Part shown: piece after piece, positions 45,940 to 57,881 of the stretch
Layout: every line of letters begins with the position of its first letter
Position numbering within the stretch: position 1 is the first letter of the stretch
Assembly (NCBI RefSeq): GCF_029407905.1
Contig: NC_073637.1
Location: forward strand, 60,574,501-60,638,500
DNA length: 64,000 nt
Source: Bubalus kerabau
Lineage: Eukaryota > Chordata > Mammalia > Artiodactyla > Bovidae
Reading direction: 5' to 3'
Notes under the pieces: model-generated
Databases searched by the model: none
Told to the model about the DNA's origin: nothing
What the model saw: the letters and a program-made list of their open reading frames with translations, nothing else
Made by a program: the position numbers and the translations under genes

Positions 45940-46067
45940 TGAATTGCCTTTTTTTTAATTAATTTATTTTAATTGGAGGCTAATTACTTTACAATATTGT
46001 AGTGGTTTTTGCCATACATTGACATGAATCAGCCGTGGGTGTACATGTGTCCCCCATCCTGAATTGC
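45940..46067 (-). mobile_element. Short ruminant L1 3' fragment with target duplication
   Basis: Antisense L1 tail of about 110 bp: a T-rich start, 'ttttaattggaggctaatta', 'ctttacaatattgtagtggt', 'tgacatgaatcagccgtggg', 'tgtacatgtgtcccccatcc'. Flanked by tgaattgc at 45940-45947 and 46060-46067. It is extremely 5'-truncated. Confidence 0.85.
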
Positions 46068-46952
46068 TTTTAAAAAAACAGTTTAGGAATACACATTATC
46101 TAGGCACTGTAAGCAATGCAAAGCCACATTTATATGCACAATTTCCCCTTTCTTTGAGCCAACAGGTATCTTGTGAAACAATTCAGGAAGGGAGGACTCT
46201 TACACAGAACAGCTCATCACAGATGTCCAGAGTGCAAAAGTGTGCCAGAAAAGCAAGGAAGAAAATCCAGACAGTTGAAGCATAGGAGAACTCTCACACA
46301 GAAATCTCCAAGTCTCAATCATCCATCTATATTACCTTCTTGCTTTTTTAAAATATAAAACCATTAGAAATTTCACTGCATGAATTTTTAAAGGAAGCTT
46401 TGTGTCATTATTTTATTTGGAAACTAGCACTTAGCATGAAAGAAGATAAAATTGAAAACAATGAAAACAAGATACTTTTATGAAACTTTTGAAAGCTTGG
46501 CAACTGAAGCCTACTCTATTTGCAAAAGGGAGATAAACATGTATTTGAGATACTAGTTTTAACACTGGCACTGAATTGAAACTTCCTCCTTGCCTTAATA
46601 ACGAACACTGAAAGACAACAAACTCAGAATCTTTTCAATTCAATCTTTGCAGTTCAATATATATCCATACAGCTCCCAAAGTCATCTGTGTAGAATCAGT
46701 CACACTGTTCCACACTCTGAGAAACACTTCTTTAGCCAAAGTCCCCTTCAGGCTTCACATTAACAGATGAATTTCAGAGGATCAGGGCTACCTCTCTTGG
46801 CAAAGACAGCCCAGAGGAGGACAGATTAAGGAGAAAAATCACTCCCCACCTCCAACCCTATTTTTAAGATGGTAAAAATGAAACAAAGAGGGGAATTACA
46901 TATGAACAAGGTAGGTAATCCTGGATGTCAGAAGGCTACAGAGAAACCATAC
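46068..46952. other. Unique sequence with a doubtful zinc-finger-like relic
   Basis: At 46190-46310 the plus strand shows two 'ggaggactcttacacaga'/'ggagaactctcacacaga' blocks 94 bp apart and an encoded CPEC ... LKHRRT pattern that recalls C2H2 fingers, but the spacing is wrong and key residues are lost. The rest is unrecognised. Confidence 0.25.
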
Positions 46953-47104
46953 GACAGAATATGCTGCTGGGGCTGCTGCTGCTGCTCCTGCTAAGTCGCT
47001 TCAGTCGTGTCCGACTCTGTGCGACCCAATAGATGGCAGCCCACCAGGCTCCCCCGCCCCTGGGGTTCTCCAGGCAAGAACACTGGAGTGGGTGACAGAA
47101 TATG
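46953..47104 (-). mobile_element. Bov-A monomer SINE with 11-bp target duplication
   Basis: Antisense Bov-A monomer (about 130 bp): a (GCT)n-type start, 'aagtcgcttcagtcgtgtcc', 'gcagcccaccaggctccccc' and 'aggcaagaacactggagtgg'. The target duplication is gacagaatatg at 46953-46963 and 47094-47104. It lacks the tRNA part. Confidence 0.93.
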
Positions 47105-47903
47105 ACAGGGCTGATGATGATCAGGGAAGCACTCCAGGTAAACAACTTGAACATATATTTGTAAAGTAGACGCTGATGAAACAACGAATTCACTCAACAA
47201 GTAATTATTGACCTTGTGCTTTGTGCCAGATACTGTACAGGTTCCTGGTTTGTTCTTTATCACCACCGTAGTAGATCAATTAAACATCTATCTATGTAAT
47301 AACTAGAGTCTATGTGTGCCATGTTCTCTTCTATTGCCACAACATATAATAATGCTTTGGGGATCACGAATGTCCTATATACTCCTAGAAGAAGACAATC
47401 TTAAACATGAAACGTGGGGGCAGTTATCAATCTAAGCTCCCTGCATACTCAGAAATCTCTTCTATCTCATCCGTAACAAATATGATGAGCTTCTGCTGAA
47501 TGTTTCCAGAGATAGGAACTCCTGAACCACACTCACACAAGACTGTTCTCTCGTAGAGAAAATCGGCGTCTCTGGAATTCCCAGCCATAGGTCCTAGTTC
47601 TCAAGCAAGCAATAAAGATGAAATCTTTCTTCCTTTTGACATTTGGAAGCTCATTTTATATTTATCTTGGACTCCTCTTTGCCAAGTTTATGGTCCGTAG
47701 TTCAAAAAACTGCTCTTACAAAGCAAACTGTTTTTCCATTAGTTCTCCAGCAGACACATGATCATCTGAAAATGGGAGCCTGAAACCAGGCATGATACTT
47801 CATACAGAGTTTATGACAGAGAATAATAGGATAGTACCCCTTCCCACTATTCAGATATCGCTGTGTGCATGGCTGTTTACCCTATCCACATTACATTGGC
47901 ACC
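47105..47903. other. Unique sequence, no gene seen
   Basis: No gene or repeat recognised. Confidence 0.35.
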
Positions 47904-48198
47904 AAGTTGGATAGTCGGAGAAGGCATTGGCACCCCACTCCAGTACTCTTGCTTGGAAAATCGCATGGATGGAGAAGTCTAGTGGGCTGCAGTCTACGGG
48001 GTTGCTAAGAGTCGGACACGACTGAGCAACTTCCCTTTCACTTTTCACTTTCATGCATTGAAGAAGGAAATGGCAACCCACTCCATGTTCTTGCCTGGAG
48101 AATCCCAGGGATGGCGGAGCCTGGTGGGCCGCTGTCTCTGGGGTCGCACAGAGTCAGACATGACTGAGCAACTTAGCAGCAGCAGCAAGTTGGATAGT
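47904..48198 (+). mobile_element. Bov-A2 SINE with 12-bp target duplication
   Basis: Sense dimeric Bov-A2 with a (AGC)n tail, flanked by aagttggatagt at 47904-47915 and 48187-48198. It sits at the edge of an old LTR (48188-48660). Confidence 0.95.
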
Positions 48199-48660
48199 AT
48201 CCCCTCAAATCTCATGTTCTCCCTGGAATCTCAGAATGTGACCTCATTTGAAATTGGGTCATTACAGATGTAACTGTTTACATTAAGATGAGGTCATAGG
48301 GGAACAGTGCAGATCCCTAATCCAATACCACTAGTAGCCTTATGAGAAGAGAAGAGACACAGATTCACCATGGCGGAGGGAGTGGGAAAGACGCCATGTG
48401 ACACTGGGGCAGAGATTAAGGTGATGCCTCTGTAAACGGAGGAACACCAACGATTACAGGCAGCACCAGGAGCTAAGGGGGAAGACATGGAACAGATTCT
48501 CCCCCAAAAAGCTTTAAAGAGAGAATGGCCCTGCCAACACCTTGACTACAGGCTTCTATCTTCTCGAACTGTGAGAAAATAAACTTCTGTTGTTTTAAGT
48601 CACCCAGTGGGTGGTAATTTGTTAGAACAGCCTTGGAAAACTGACACAGTAGTTCTGTCT
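48188..48660 (+). repeat. Ancient MaLR/ERVL-like LTR
   Basis: The order 'gaatctcagaatgtgacctc', 'aaattgggtcattacagatg', 'aagatgaggtcataggggaa', 'ctaatccaataccactagta', 'agaatggccctgccaacacc', 'ctcgaactgtgagaaaataa' and 'tgttttaagtcacccagtgg' is that of a widespread placental-mammal LTR. I do not name the subfamily. The AAATAAA-type signal near the end fits plus-strand orientation. Confidence 0.6.
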
Positions 48661-48709
48661 GGCACATAAATAACACACTTCTTTTTTGTTTTTGTTTTGT
48701 TTTCCTTCC

Positions 48710-48732
48710 TGATGATCAGTAACTGATCATCA
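48710..48732. repeat. 23-bp perfect palindrome
   Basis: Eleven-base arms (tgatgatcagt and its exact complement) surround a single central A. It overlaps nothing else recognised, and lies just after a T/G-rich run. It contains two TGATCA sites. Confidence 0.95.
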
Positions 48733-48929
48733 CTGAAGCCAGTTTTTCCATCAGAAATCCATGTCGTGAATATGAGTATGTCTGTCCAGTATTATCTAGT
48801 CCCCTCTTTCCACTAGGGGTGGATTACAGATTATGCCTTGGTAGCCCCTTGGGTCCATAAGCACAGGGGTGGTGGACTGCTGGTCATGATGCCCTGTTCT
48901 TCCTCTGAACTTGTTCCCAAAATGCAAGT

Positions 48930-49800
48930 CCGTGTGCCTGATGCACAGCGAGGCCAAACAATACAAAACATCAGAGTTCGGAGTAGAGAAAGATTTATTA
49001 CAGGGCCCTGCAAGGAGATGGGAGGCTCATGCTTTAAAAACCCCGAACTCCCCAAAAGTTTTCAGCAAAGCCCTTTTCTAGGAAAGGTGAGGGAGGGGTG
49101 TGGTTAGTTGCTGCAGACATCTTGTGTCAGATTCCTTTGTTCTTGAGGTCAGGTAATGATGCTCCTGTAAATCTCTACGGGATGAATGTTATTCTCTGTT
49201 CTGATTAGGAAGGGTCCAGGTCCCAGGGTACAACTTTCATCCTCCAAGGTCTGGGTCCAGGCTAAGAGGAGACACAGCTCAGTTGGCAGCAGGTCCCTCA
49301 GGGCCAAGTTCCCAGACCCTACCCAGCGGTCATCACTGAGGGAGCCAGGTGCCCAACCCAACTGGCTCTCAGGCTCCTCAGGCCGCACAAACTGGGCGGG
49401 GGCAGGTCCCACAGGTTGTGACCTGCAGACTCGCTGCTATTAGGTCACAAAGGAGAGGATGGGGGAGACATTCATGGCTGCCATCAAGGCCTGAGCCAAG
49501 GCCAGTGGGCAGACACAGCCTTCAGCCTATTCCCTGGGCCCTCCAGCTCACCCACTGGCCCAAGGCCTGGTGAGCTAGAGGGTCTTGGGGAGAGGCTGGG
49601 AGCCACCTCTTATCTCACTCTCTATCTCAGGATCGACACTCCACCAACAGCTGAACGAATCCCCCCCACCAAAGGTTGCTCCTTGACAGCTGGCTGCTTG
49701 TGGGCGGGGCCTGCTTCGGTGCTGACCAATGGCTGAGCAAGACTCATTGCCAGGTAACAGATGAGGAGTAACGCGCACAGGGAAGGCAGTGCTCTGACAC
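48930..49800 (-). repeat. Solitary ERV LTR (ruminant type)
   Basis: GC-richer block in which the minus strand carries an AATAAA (plus-strand TTTATT at 48994-48999), a GC box (GGGCGGGGC at 49702-49710) and a reversed CCAAT box (49726-49730), spaced as in a U3-R unit. The wording, for example 'gcaaggagatgggaggctca' and 'tctcaggctcctcaggccgc', matches an LTR I have seen repeated in ruminant DNA, but I cannot name it. Both ends are approximate. No internal retroviral sequence adjoins it. Overlapping frames are by-products. Confidence 0.5.
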
Positions 49801-50559
49801 TTTTTCTCTCTTTCTGGCTCCCTCGGAATTCTAAGTCTTAAGCACAGAGTCCCAATCACGGAAAACAGCTAGAGTTGACTTATTCCAGCACCAGGTTATC
49901 GTTTCCAAGGTCTCGTTCTTCATCATTTCCTTGATTCCATAAACTCTTCCAGGACCATACACTGAATCCCTTTCTGTTTAAATAATCCAGAATCAGTTTC
50001 TATTTAATTCAGTTAAGGAGCGCTGATAAATTACCAGGCTGAAGCTCTGAATTTTGTTCTGTTGTGTTTTATTGCTTATCGGATTTTGACTTACCACTAC
50101 TAGTAGGTTCCATTGAAATTTCAGCTTCATTTCATTCCCTTCCACAAAATAATATAATTCGCTCAATACTTTTCCGTGTATAATTGTCTGTAATGGATTT
50201 ATTACTGTGTTTTGCAAGCCTCTATGCCCTTGCCCAAGAAGAGGAAGCTGATGGAAAACTTACAAGAAATGAATGCACAGTTTCCACCTGGACTACTAAC
50301 AACCTTTTCACTCTCACTCCCATTAACAGTGAACTAGTCACATGGTTCGAGCCCTAAATCAGGTCCAGCTGGAAGCTAGATACATATAACAACCCATGTT
50401 TTACTCAGTTACACATCCATGAAGCCTCTCTTTTTATTCCCCTCTCAAGTCACTTAAAATCAAGTTTTCTGATTCTTATGGTGAAAATATATGAACAAAT
50501 TCAAGTTTAAATAGTTACTTTCAAGGGCATAGCTGAAATATGGTGAATTAGCAGCGTAC
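49801..50559. other. Unique sequence, no gene seen
   Basis: No signal recognised. Confidence 0.35.
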
Positions 50560-50750
50560 AAGGACAAAGAAGGGTGCAGGCATCATGCTAAGATCTTTAC
50601 TTGCTTATCTTACTAAATCATCACAAGAATCATACCCATAATCCGGTTAATGTGATTTGCAAAAGATAGGAGAAGCTGGAAAGTCAAGTTATTTGTCCAA
50701 GTTTTCACAGCTGGTGACTAAAACATGGAGATTTGAATTCAAGTTTGAAT
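50560..50750 (+). repeat. MIR SINE
   Basis: The order 'gcaggcatcatgctaagatc', 'cttactaaatcatcacaaga', 'gaagctggaaagtcaagtta', 'tttgtccaagttttcacagc' and 'tggtgactaaaacatggaga' is MIR-like. Confidence 0.65.
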
Positions 50751-51549
50751 GATTCAAAAGGGAATGTTTGTTCAAAGTTGCCATCTGTCCTGGCTTTCAA
50801 TTTTAAGTCTTTCATTATTGCAACTGATAATATATCTTTACCATAAGTTACAAATAAGACAACATACATAAAATACTTTACAACTCACAAAGTATTTCCA
50901 ACACATGCAGATTTTTACATTTTCACTGAATCTGAAACTCTTCAAGGAACCACAACGGCAACAGCACTGATTTAAAACAAAAACAAAACTATTAACTTAG
51001 CAACAGAACCATCAACAAGGGCTAATATTCAATTTTGTTCACTCCAATTAGGAAAAAATAAAGATATCATTTTGATCATTTAAGTGAAGAGTTGAGCTCT
51101 TGTACAAATTCAATTAGAGATCCACTGATGCCTGTCTTAATCTGTCTATAAAAGACCTTTATAACAACTGAAATGAGAGGTTCTTGAGTTGAATAACCAT
51201 TTTTAAATAAACAGAATAAACATGGCTTTAACCAAGAGAATAAGTGTGCTCTTAAGTGGAGAATGTTGGAATGGAGACTCTATAAATAGACTCAGCTGAA
51301 ATGATGTAGCATAACCTTCGGCAAATCACACCATAACCCTGAGTCCCCAAGGCCCCATCAGTCAAAAGAGGACAAGACCACTTCACCTTCAAAACCCCAT
51401 CCTAACTATGATCCACTCCCAGGTCCTTTTCCACCTCAGTTTGCTCACCAATGGCCCCACTGCTTCCCCATCCTGGACAGTAACCATTTAATTTCAGCTC
51501 TAGAAGGACACACAAGCCCATCACCATCACTATTGACAGGCACTTTGCT
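50751..51549. other. Unique AT-rich sequence
   Basis: No gene or repeat recognised. Confidence 0.4.
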
Positions 51550-51715
51550 TTGAAAATATTTCCTCTAACCCTACAGTGAATTCTATAGGAGAAAAAAAAT
51601 TCTGTTTCAGAGATGAGGAAATTGGAGCACCATAAGGTAATTAAAAAAAAAAAAAAAAACAAGCTTCATCTAAAGTCACAAAACTACTAAGGAAGAGTGC
51701 CAGATCAACTCCCTG
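51550..51715 (+). repeat. MIR SINE with A-run insertion
   Basis: 'ctgtttcagagatgaggaaa', 'ttggagcaccataaggtaat' and, after a run of about 18 A at 51642-51659, 'taaagtcacaaaactactaa' and 'gagtgccagatcaactccct' follow the MIR order. Confidence 0.6.
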
Positions 51716-54520
51716 GACTGCTATACCTGTTTTCTGCTACTGGGTAGTGAGTGTTCTGGCTCATCCGTTGGTCTTTTCCAAATACATCAAATTGATTCAC
51801 AAGCCAGGTTGCAACGCTAGTTCAAATCAAAACGGCTGAAATCATGTTTCATAACCCAGAAGACTAAGATCTATGTTCAGTGGAGTCCCAGACCAATGTC
51901 AAGTACCAGGCATGTTTGTGTGTAAAAGAAGCTGCTTCCAGCACCTGTAACTGTGCTCCCAATGACAAACAATATACCTCTTTCACCACTTTAAAAGGAC
52001 AGAGACAGCTCTAAACCACAAAATTAGAAGGGATTGTGTCAACCAACTTAGCCCAGTATTCAGATTCCAAATGATATAACATAATGAATATTTCAGAGAT
52101 AGAAGAGACACACTCTTTATAAGGCTGAAAGCCTTGGGAAATCTTCTGGGCTATTTGCTTCTTCAGATGAATAAGCATTTATGAACGAAGGTAAAACCTT
52201 CCACAGGTAAGGTTACCTTGCTAATAAGGTAAAATGAAATTAAAAACAGAAACTCTCTTTGCCTTTACTATAGCATAAATTTCAAATTCTTGCTTTTGTT
52301 GTTCTTACTCTTGAATTCAGCAAGGGCAACATACACTGTTCAATAACATTTCCAGTCTTTACACTGTCCTTCTTTGAACTGGACAGTAACTGACCTGCCT
52401 CAATGACCACCCAGTTTGTTTCAGGTAAGAGAAGCTGCCATTAGCCCACTCCCCATTCCCAATACGTATACTCTGAGAGTTTAAAGCCCAGGTAGTGCCT
52501 AGTGCAGCAGGGATGCTCAGCTCTGTAATCTTTGCTATTTGTTTCATCAAAATAGTCACAGGATACACTCAGTTTTTGAAAGTGAGCCTTTGTTGCAGTT
52601 TTATTGATGAAAATGATTTGAAATTCTGCTTCACTCTAACCATCTGTACCAGCCAGCCCACTGCCTCCTACTATGGCTATTAAATGTATAAAAGGGCACA
52701 CATCAGCTCAACAAGTGTCTGCGGGAAAAGAAACCATCTCTCCTTGCTCAGATGTCAAACAAAATCAATAACTATTTCCAAAAGAAAGGAAGAGGTAGAC
52801 AAGAACTGACCCCTTTCACCTCAAATTGCTTGCTCCCTCCTTGTCTGATCTATAGAGAAACCCATGTAACTGCTTCCCTCCTTTTTTTTTTTTTTTTACT
52901 CCTTCTGCATTTCACCAAGGGGGTCTGAAGTATCAATGTTTTCAAGAAAAGGCTATATATATATATCTCTATAGCCTCTTCAAATTTAATGAAAATGAAT
53001 ACCTATCTTGTGTTTCTTTGTAGAGACGGACTTTTAGAGACATACATGAAATACATGTATGTTACTCTAAATAAACGTGGTTTTGCAAACCAGTTGCAAT
53101 GAACAATGCAGCTCAGCATTGAGTTCAAGTGGCCAGAGGAGAGCCTGCTAGTGTTGAAATTACACAGGCTCGCTGAATTTACAAAGAGTATTATCATTGG
53201 TTCAGATTATTTTCTTGAGGCTTCACAGAGCCCATGAGAAGTGCCCTCGATCAACACCAGTGTGGCTCACAGTGAAGTTCTGTTTTCCTCACTTCTTTCC
53301 CTCTTGTCTTCGGGAAGAGGAAGCCTTCCTAAGATCAAGAATATGCAACTAAACAAACAACTGAATAAGGCAATTAAGGACTGCAACAGAGAAACTGAGG
53401 TTGCCTTTGTGGAAAACAAGGGCTCTCCCCACCCAATATTTTTCCAAGAGACAAAGCTCTGTTCCTCTTAGAAGCAGGAAACAGTTGTTTGTGTTTGTAC
53501 ACACAGGAGTGAAGGAGGGGATACTGACTGCCCCAGAGACTAAGCAGGAGGCTCTTCTGCTGTGTGAATTCCTGAGGGACTGAGGGCTGGTGACGGCCAA
53601 CGATGGAGGGAATGGTTATTATAACAAGAAAGGAAGTAAGCAGCCCTAATGAGAATCCCTTTAGAATGAATTCTGAAACCAATCAGCCAACCAACAGAAG
53701 CACTGTACAGGTGGAAGCAGACAGAGGGGAGAGAGTGGAAATGCTGACCAAATCTCTTCAGTGTCATCATGACCAAGGTTTTATCTAACAGGTGTTCTGG
53801 TGTTCTGAGTTCCTGCACGTGGGCCATCTTAGAACAGCGCCCTGATCTTATTACATCTATGAGTGTAAGCTATTGTTCCTCCTCTCCAGGCAGTGTATTG
53901 TACTACAGGCCAGAAAGGTTTGCCTCTCAATACATGCCTTGCTGTCGATTTAAAACTGAAACTAAATCCATGAAAATTATATGGGATTCTTACCTTTCTG
54001 TGTGGATACCTACAAACACTAAGGTTTCATCTGGGAACATTTCATGAGGCTTCTAATAAATGTTCAGCTAACATTTTCCTCTGGTTCAGTTCAATTCCTC
54101 ACTATATGAAGAACTTATTAAATTTAAAATAAATTAATATTAATTAAAAATTAAAGCTATGTATTTGTAAAAGCAACTACCAAACAAATTCAGTGAAAAA
54201 TACCACAGTAGAACAGTTTTAACTTGTTATCATCAAAAAAAAAAAAGCTTACTCAGCTCCTATACATACTATATGGGCCTTTCAGACATTCCCAACCTAT
54301 TTTAGGACCTCTTTTTTGAAGGCTGAAAAGAAGTTCTGCTAAAAGGAAATCTCTTTAATTTACTTCATTAAAGCAAGTGTTTTTGTAAATGGGGAACAGT
54401 TTGCAAAGACAGTCTCTTAATATTAACTACTTTTGATTTTTCAAGGTAGACTTCCAATGAAAACATGTGAAAGCATCCTGACAGGAGTAGCTTTTCATTC
54501 TAATCACACCTGTTCTAAGC
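51716..54520. other. 2.8 kb of unique sequence, no gene seen
   Basis: Long unique stretch. A T16 run lies near 52884-52899 and a TA run near 52955-52966. Around 53240-53830 both strands have several open frames (60-102 codons), without conserved motifs. No splice pair is convincing. Confidence 0.4.
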
Positions 54521-54927
54521 CAGGGTTCCTCATCTTCAGTACTACTGACAGGTGTGTGTGTGTGTGCTCAGTCCGACTTTTGTGACCACATGGACTGTAG
54601 CCCGCCAGGGTCCTGTGTCCATGGAATTTCCCAAGCAGGAATACTGCAGTGGGTTGCCATCTCCTTCTCCAGTGGATTTTCCTGACCCAGGGATTGAACC
54701 AGCATCTTCTGCATTGGCAGGCAAATTCTTTACCACCATACCACCTGGGAAGCCCCAGTTGGATAATTCTTTGTTGCGGGGACAACTCAGTATATTGTGG
54801 AACATTAGCAACTTCCCAGGCCTCTGCACAAACGATGCCAGTAGCACCCCTCCCCACATCTCCAGGTACCACCAGTGTTCTTTGGGGGGCAAACTTGCCC
54901 CTGTTGAGAACCAAAGTTCTAAACCTA
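54521..54927 (-). mobile_element. hAT-type relic interrupted by a SINE
   Basis: Left end 'cagggttcctcatcttcagt' and right end 'ccctgttgagaaccaaag' are decayed terminal repeats. Between them lie 'tggataattctttgttgcgg', 'tggaacattagcaacttccc', 'gatgccagtagcacccctcc' and 'tttggggggcaaacttgccc', the order of a common non-autonomous hAT element (MER family not assigned). A Bov-tA at 54553-54757 splits it. Confidence 0.65.
54553..54757 (-). mobile_element. Bov-tA SINE inside hAT-type relic
   Basis: Antisense Bov-tA from a (TG)n tract to 'ccacctgggaagcccc'. It contains 'gtgggttgccatctccttct' and 'tcctgacccagggattgaac'. It is moderately diverged. Confidence 0.88.
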
Positions 54928-56259
54928 TCAGTAATATCTATTCCCTGGAGTAAGAGAAAGTGATTTCTCTTTTCCCACTTTGGTTAATATTTCTCTCACT
55001 CATTATTCTGCTTCATCAAGCCATTTCACCACTTTTTTTTTTTTTTTTTGGTAATGTCTTTACCTTAGGGCTGCAAAGAATCTGTTGATTATTGATTATT
55101 TCCTAAAGCAAACCTGAATTTAGGTAACAGTTCTCCAGGAAAATTATTGTCAAGCTAGACTTCTGAAGACTAGGAATCAGTCCAAGGGTACAACCCTTTG
55201 TATTTCAAATGCAGGAAGTTTGGAGTTAAGGAGAGAAGGGTTTTCTCATTTCATACTGAATTTAGCATTATATAAATGAAGTTTTACCTCCACACTCATA
55301 TAATATCTTCAGATGCCTAAACTCTAACTTTACTTGATATCCTAATCAATTTGCCTAACTCTCCTTCCTCCATGACTCTCCAGCAAAAAACAGACAAACA
55401 TATTTCGTTACATCTATTTGAACAGCACTCTGGGGAGAATTAACAGGCAAAATAATAGTTTATTTTACCTTCACCACATGTATTAACAATAATCAATGAA
55501 GAAAAAACAGTGGTAGAAGCAGAAAATGGCAGTATATGTCTTTTTATTCAAACTTTTCACCTTACAGATATCCAGAATCATGGTCATATTTCAAAAGGTA
55601 TATTCCAGTAGTTACTAGAAACTGGCCTAGCCACTGTCACATGGAATAAGACGATACATCCCTGCCATTAGAAGCTTGTTGGTCTTTCTGCTGTGTCCCT
55701 CCAAGGGTCAGTGATCACCCTGCAAGACTACCCTTCCTATGGTCCTCATCATTTTTTTAGAGTTCCTCACTTCCCTTCCTCTGAGTTTCCCCCCTGCAAT
55801 CTGGATGTTCAGAATTACTTCTGATGACTGCACACACCATCTTAGAGCCCAGTCTGCAGAGACATCGGCAGACAGTAGGTACAACTCTCGCTCCCCCTTC
55901 TTTGAGTCCCTCCACAGATGGTACCGGTTTCCAGAGTTGACTTCATCCTCATTTTTCATATTTAGTGAAATATGCCACTCCCGCTCTGCCGCCCCCTTCC
56001 CCTCTAATTTCAGATCTGTACATTGCAGAAGCTTCTTCCTTTCTTGAGGTCGGTGGGTAAAATATCTACTCGTCAAAGAGGCGCTTTTACATACAGCTTT
56101 TTTGCCCTCAGAGTTGGTTTAGTCTACTAATCTAGTCATTTTTCCTTTTTAAGTTACAATTTAATTACCTGTGGGGAACTCAGGGGAGACCTACCTCCGG
56201 AGGACCAGTAAGTGCCACTCACTCTGTCCAATTTTCTGGATTCTAGCTATTTGGAGCCA
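54928..56259. other. Unique sequence approaching the CpG domain
   Basis: No repeat or gene recognised. A T18 run lies at about 55033-55050. Opposite-strand frames at 55708-56076 and 55739-56047 overlap each other and lack motifs. Near 56170-56215 both strands show GT-rich donor-like strings, which I could not resolve into an exon. Confidence 0.35.
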
Positions 56260-57699
56260 TCACTCGGGGTCCGCTGGGCAACATCACAGAGTCACCTGCA
56301 GGGGCAGCAGAGCGAACTGCGGAACCCCCCGCCCCCGTCCCCGTTAGTGACGCCCCAGGGAAAGAGCCGGGGCGGATTTGGGAGCCCCTCTAACCACCGG
56401 GATTCCTGGGATTCCCTCTGGCAGAAGAGGGACAGCCGCGTCTTCCGGGGACCGAATCGGAAGACAAGACCTGCATCAGGTGTGGGGGTGTGCAGGAGCC
56501 GGGAAGAGGTTAGAGAAGAACATCACTGGATGAGCAAAGAATGTGACCCTAGGGAAAGGAGGCAGGAGAGACGCAGGAAAGCACGTTTCCTTTAATCCCC
56601 TCCCCGTGCCGCCTGTGGAGCCCTGGATCTCCTCGTCATGGAGACAGACTGCATCAACACAGGCGACCCCGGGCGGGCAACACGCACACTGGCGCGCGCG
56701 CACACGAATACTCACACGCCCCGCCGCGACTTGCACACTGCAGACTTCTGCCTGACTTCTCGGCCCCGAACACCGCACCTTCGGGGCGAGACCGAGGGCT
56801 CCTGTGGCCTAGAGGAGAACCCCCCACTTCCACATCCCCCGAAACATACACATTCAGATCCTGCTTTGTACCCCAAGGGTGCTGGGAACCACTTAAGGGA
56901 AGCACAGACAGCTCCCCTGCAAACGACTACCTTCCCGGTTGCCTGATCTGTCCAAATCTACAAACTCGCCTTAAGTAAGCCGCCCTGTAACCAAGCCAGG
57001 TAGGAGATGAAGGAGGAGCTGGCTTGCAAATGAACCTCAGAGAACCGCTACCAAGTCACTATTCAGAGGACCACACGTAGCAGCCTGCAAGCCTCTCCTG
57101 AGCCTTTTGGTCCCAACCCTGGCTCCATTCCTCAGCTCGATCGCTGCACTGTTCCCCTCCTCCCCTTCACTCAAATACCCCAGCGATTTTCCAGCTGGCC
57201 CTTCCGGGCCACTTTCTGCATCCATCCTCTCTGCTCAGCCAGTTCTCAACATTTGGCCCCGCATATTCGCTGCAAAGACCTTGATCCAATGCTACCTCTC
57301 TCCATCATTACACTGCCCTGATCTGGTACAGATTCCCCAAATTATTACAGTCCACTTGCTTCCCGAAGCAGACGGCCTCTTCCACCGGCGTCCTTTGCTC
57401 TGGTTCAAATCCGCTTTCCACGCGCCCCACTTTCCATCCACCTTCCCTCCCGCCGCTCCAGCCAGGACGCGCTCACCCTCTCCTATGCCTTCCACACTGG
57501 GTTCTCACGTCGCTGCCACCTTATCCCCCGGGGACACCCTTCTTTCCTTCTGCGGCTGTTCTCAGCCAGAAGCCCGCATCCCAAACCCAGCCTCCCAAGC
57601 CGGCACCAGCCCGCTTCCTGGCAGTGCGGTCCTTCCCTCTCCCCAAGTTGGCCCCCTTAGCCTCCAACCGGAGTCAGTCCGGCCCTCCTGCTTTGCCGG
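56260..57699. promoter_or_regulatory. CpG-rich shore next to the island
   Basis: GC-rich and CpG-containing, with a local maximum at about 56280-56480 and a GCGCGCGC/ACAC patch at 56692-56708. It continues as a C-rich, CpG-poorer stretch to 57700. Long frames (for example 211 codons, plus, 57107-57742) are typical of stop-poor GC-rich DNA and lack domains. It is best read as the downstream flank of a CpG-island promoter. Confidence 0.55.
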
Positions 57700-57881
57700 T
57701 CCCCCGACTCCAACATCCCAGGGGTCATCACTTTCAAACTAGCCAAAAGGCTGGCCGAGGCGCCGGGCACCCGGGTCAGCGGGGCCAGCCGGCTCTCCGG
57801 AGCCCCAGCCGCGCCTCCCTCCAGGGCTTCCCCGGGGGCGCCGGTCCCTCGCCCCACCGCCCAGCCACCTCACAAACTTAC

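Noticed and set aside
56165..56215. Possible small plus-strand exon ending at GTAAGT near 56207
   Set aside because: The upstream acceptor is ordinary, the opposite strand has an equally good donor-like string nearby, and nothing links it to a transcript.
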